64,000 nt of DNA, taken from contig DIUY01000011.1 in assembly GCA_002422395.1 (NCBI GenBank), positions 336,155 to 400,154 of the forward strand. Direction: 5' to 3'. The notes below the pieces were generated by a model. That model saw nothing but the letters and a program-made list of their open reading frames with translations, did no database searches and had not been told where the DNA came from. Source of the DNA: Methylococcaceae bacterium UBA6146 (lineage in GTDB: Bacteria > Pseudomonadota > Gammaproteobacteria > Methylococcales > Methylomonadaceae). The position numbers and the translations under genes were made by a program. Position 1 is the first letter of the stretch. Each line of letters opens with the position of its first letter. Of this stretch, positions 63,087-64,000 are shown piece by piece.

Positions 63087-64000
63087 CAACAACAGCCTGA
63101 AAAACGAAATCCTGTTCCGGCTGGTCATCCCGCTGATTTTTTTTGTCATCGTCGATGCCGTGCTGTCTTATTTTGTCACCTTGCATTATGTCGATGAAGC
63201 CTATGACCGTTGGTTGCAGGATTCGGCCCGTTCCTTAACGCAAGACATCAAGCTGCAACAAGGCAAGGTTGTCGTTGAGCTGCCGCCGGCGGCGTTGGCA
63301 ATTTTTAACTGGGATGAGCAAGACCGGACGTATTTCAAAATCATCTCCACCGAGCAGGAACTATTGGCAGGCGACAGCCAAGTGCCCGAACCGCTGTCCC
63401 CTACGACCGACTGGTCACAGCCGGTGTATTTTTACGACACTTTGTACGGCGAGCCAGTCAGGGTCATATCCATGCTGGTGGCGGTTAACGGCACTACGGA
63501 GCGGCTTTTTGTCCATGTCGCCGAAACGTTAAACAAACGCCGCGGTATGATGACCGACATTTTGCTGGCTGATTTGCTGCCGCAAATTGTTTTTGTGTTT
63601 GTCACCGGTATTTACCTGCTATCTGGCCTAAAACGGGGCTTACAGCCCTTGCATTTGCTGGCTAGGCAGATTGCCCAGCGTTCCGCCAATGATTTAAGCC
63701 CAATCCCGGACACCCATGTGTTTTTGGAAGTGCGGGCGCTGACAGACACTATCAATGGCTTATTGACCCAACTCACGCAGGCTATCGCCACCCAGCAACG
63801 CTTTATAGCCAATGCGGCGCACCAGTTGCGCACACCCTTGGCCGGGTTAAAGTTGCAGGCCGAACGCGCTATGCGGGAAACCGATGTGACGGCAATGCAG
63901 CCGGCCTTGGCGCAAATCCAAAACAGTGCGGACCGGATGTCGCATTTGACTAGCCAATTACTGGTGCTGGCGCGTTCGGAACCCTTAAGCGGTGACCATG
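63079..64000 (+). CDS. Sensor histidine kinase, 5' part (runs off the window)
   Basis: The frame is open from ATG 63079 to the window end (307 codons). Seen: an N-terminal membrane helix (FRLVIPLIFFVIVDAVLSYF), a TctE/2CSK_N-like periplasmic sensor domain, a second helix near 155-175, a HAMP-like segment and HisKA with His248 (FIANAAHQLRTPLAGLKLQA). The HATPase domain lies beyond the window. The start overlaps the regulator gene by 8 nt (ATGGTTAA). TctE-type kinases commonly sense carboxylates; the ligand here is unknown. Confidence 0.9.
   Translation, partial: MVNNNSLKNEILFRLVIPLIFFVIVDAVLSYFVTLHYVDEAYDRWLQDSARSLTQDIKLQQGKVVVELPPAALAIFNWDEQDRTYFKIISTEQELLAGDSQVPEPLSPTTDWSQPVYFYDTLYGEPVRVISMLVAVNGTTERLFVHVAETLNKRRGMMTDILLADLLPQIVFVFVTGIYLLSGLKRGLQPLHLLARQIAQRSANDLSPIPDTHVFLEVRALTDTINGLLTQLTQAIATQQRFIANAAHQLRTPLAGLKLQAERAMRETDVTAMQPALAQIQNSADRMSHLTSQLLVLARSEPLSGDH

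Overview
The window comes from a gammaproteobacterial (type I, Methylococcales-like) methanotroph. It opens in the 3' part of a particulate methane monooxygenase operon (pmoA, then complete pmoB with copper-ligand histidines at residues 33, 137 and 139). The housekeeping gene order (trxA-rho; lptFG divergent from pepA-holC-valS; pilBCD-coaE-zapD-yacG; glyQS-gmhB-plsC) is typical of Gammaproteobacteria. The genus cannot be fixed from this sequence alone.

Layout. 1-1945: pmoAB and terminator. 2065-2743: a 409-bp element with terminal inverted repeats beside a decayed IS5-type transposase. 2892-21307: core genes (trxA, rho, LPS export permeases, pepA, holC, valS, type IV pilus assembly and prepilin peptidase, coaE, zapD, yacG, a Nudix-ThiE fusion, a Lon-like protease). 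21336-30018: a type I restriction-modification island on the minus strand, flanked by related palindromic repeats. It carries hsdM, a nested PIN toxin-antitoxin pair, an hsdS whose two halves are near copies, an XRE/ImmA-type regulator, a PIN-domain remnant, tiny overlapping reading frames and hsdR. 30006-32538: a relic of an alternate F-type ATPase beta subunit, a flavin reductase, nadC and a radical SAM gene. 32589-35562: a TA-flanked MITE, an MFS transporter and pilU. 35605-43352: glyQ and glyS, separated by 3.4 kb of AT-rich sequence that holds two successive ATPase + TOPRIM-like gene pairs (candidate defence modules), then gmhB, plsC and a lipoprotein. 44116-48642: a sulfide module (persulfide dioxygenase-rhodanese fusion, sulfide:quinone oxidoreductase, SulP transporter) behind a textbook sigma-54 promoter. 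48867-50077: phage-derived remnants and hairpin repeats. 50272-64000: a tRNA-thiolation-like enzyme, three further SulP carriers (one fused to a beta-carbonic anhydrase), an HD-GYP response regulator, a large hybrid histidine kinase and a two-component pair that runs off the window end.

The most novel-looking part is 36526-39913. There, glyQS has been split by two cassettes of the same design: an ABC/SMC-type ATPase overlapping by exactly 11 nt a small protein with an E / DxD / IExW motif pattern that suggests a TOPRIM nuclease fold. This resembles the OLD-like and PARIS-type ATPase + TOPRIM logic, but I do not recognise either pair as a named system. Secondary points of interest are the internally duplicated HsdS (predicted symmetric target), the toxin-antitoxin pair nested between hsdM and hsdS, the sigma-54-driven sulfide operon and the concentration of four SulP carriers.
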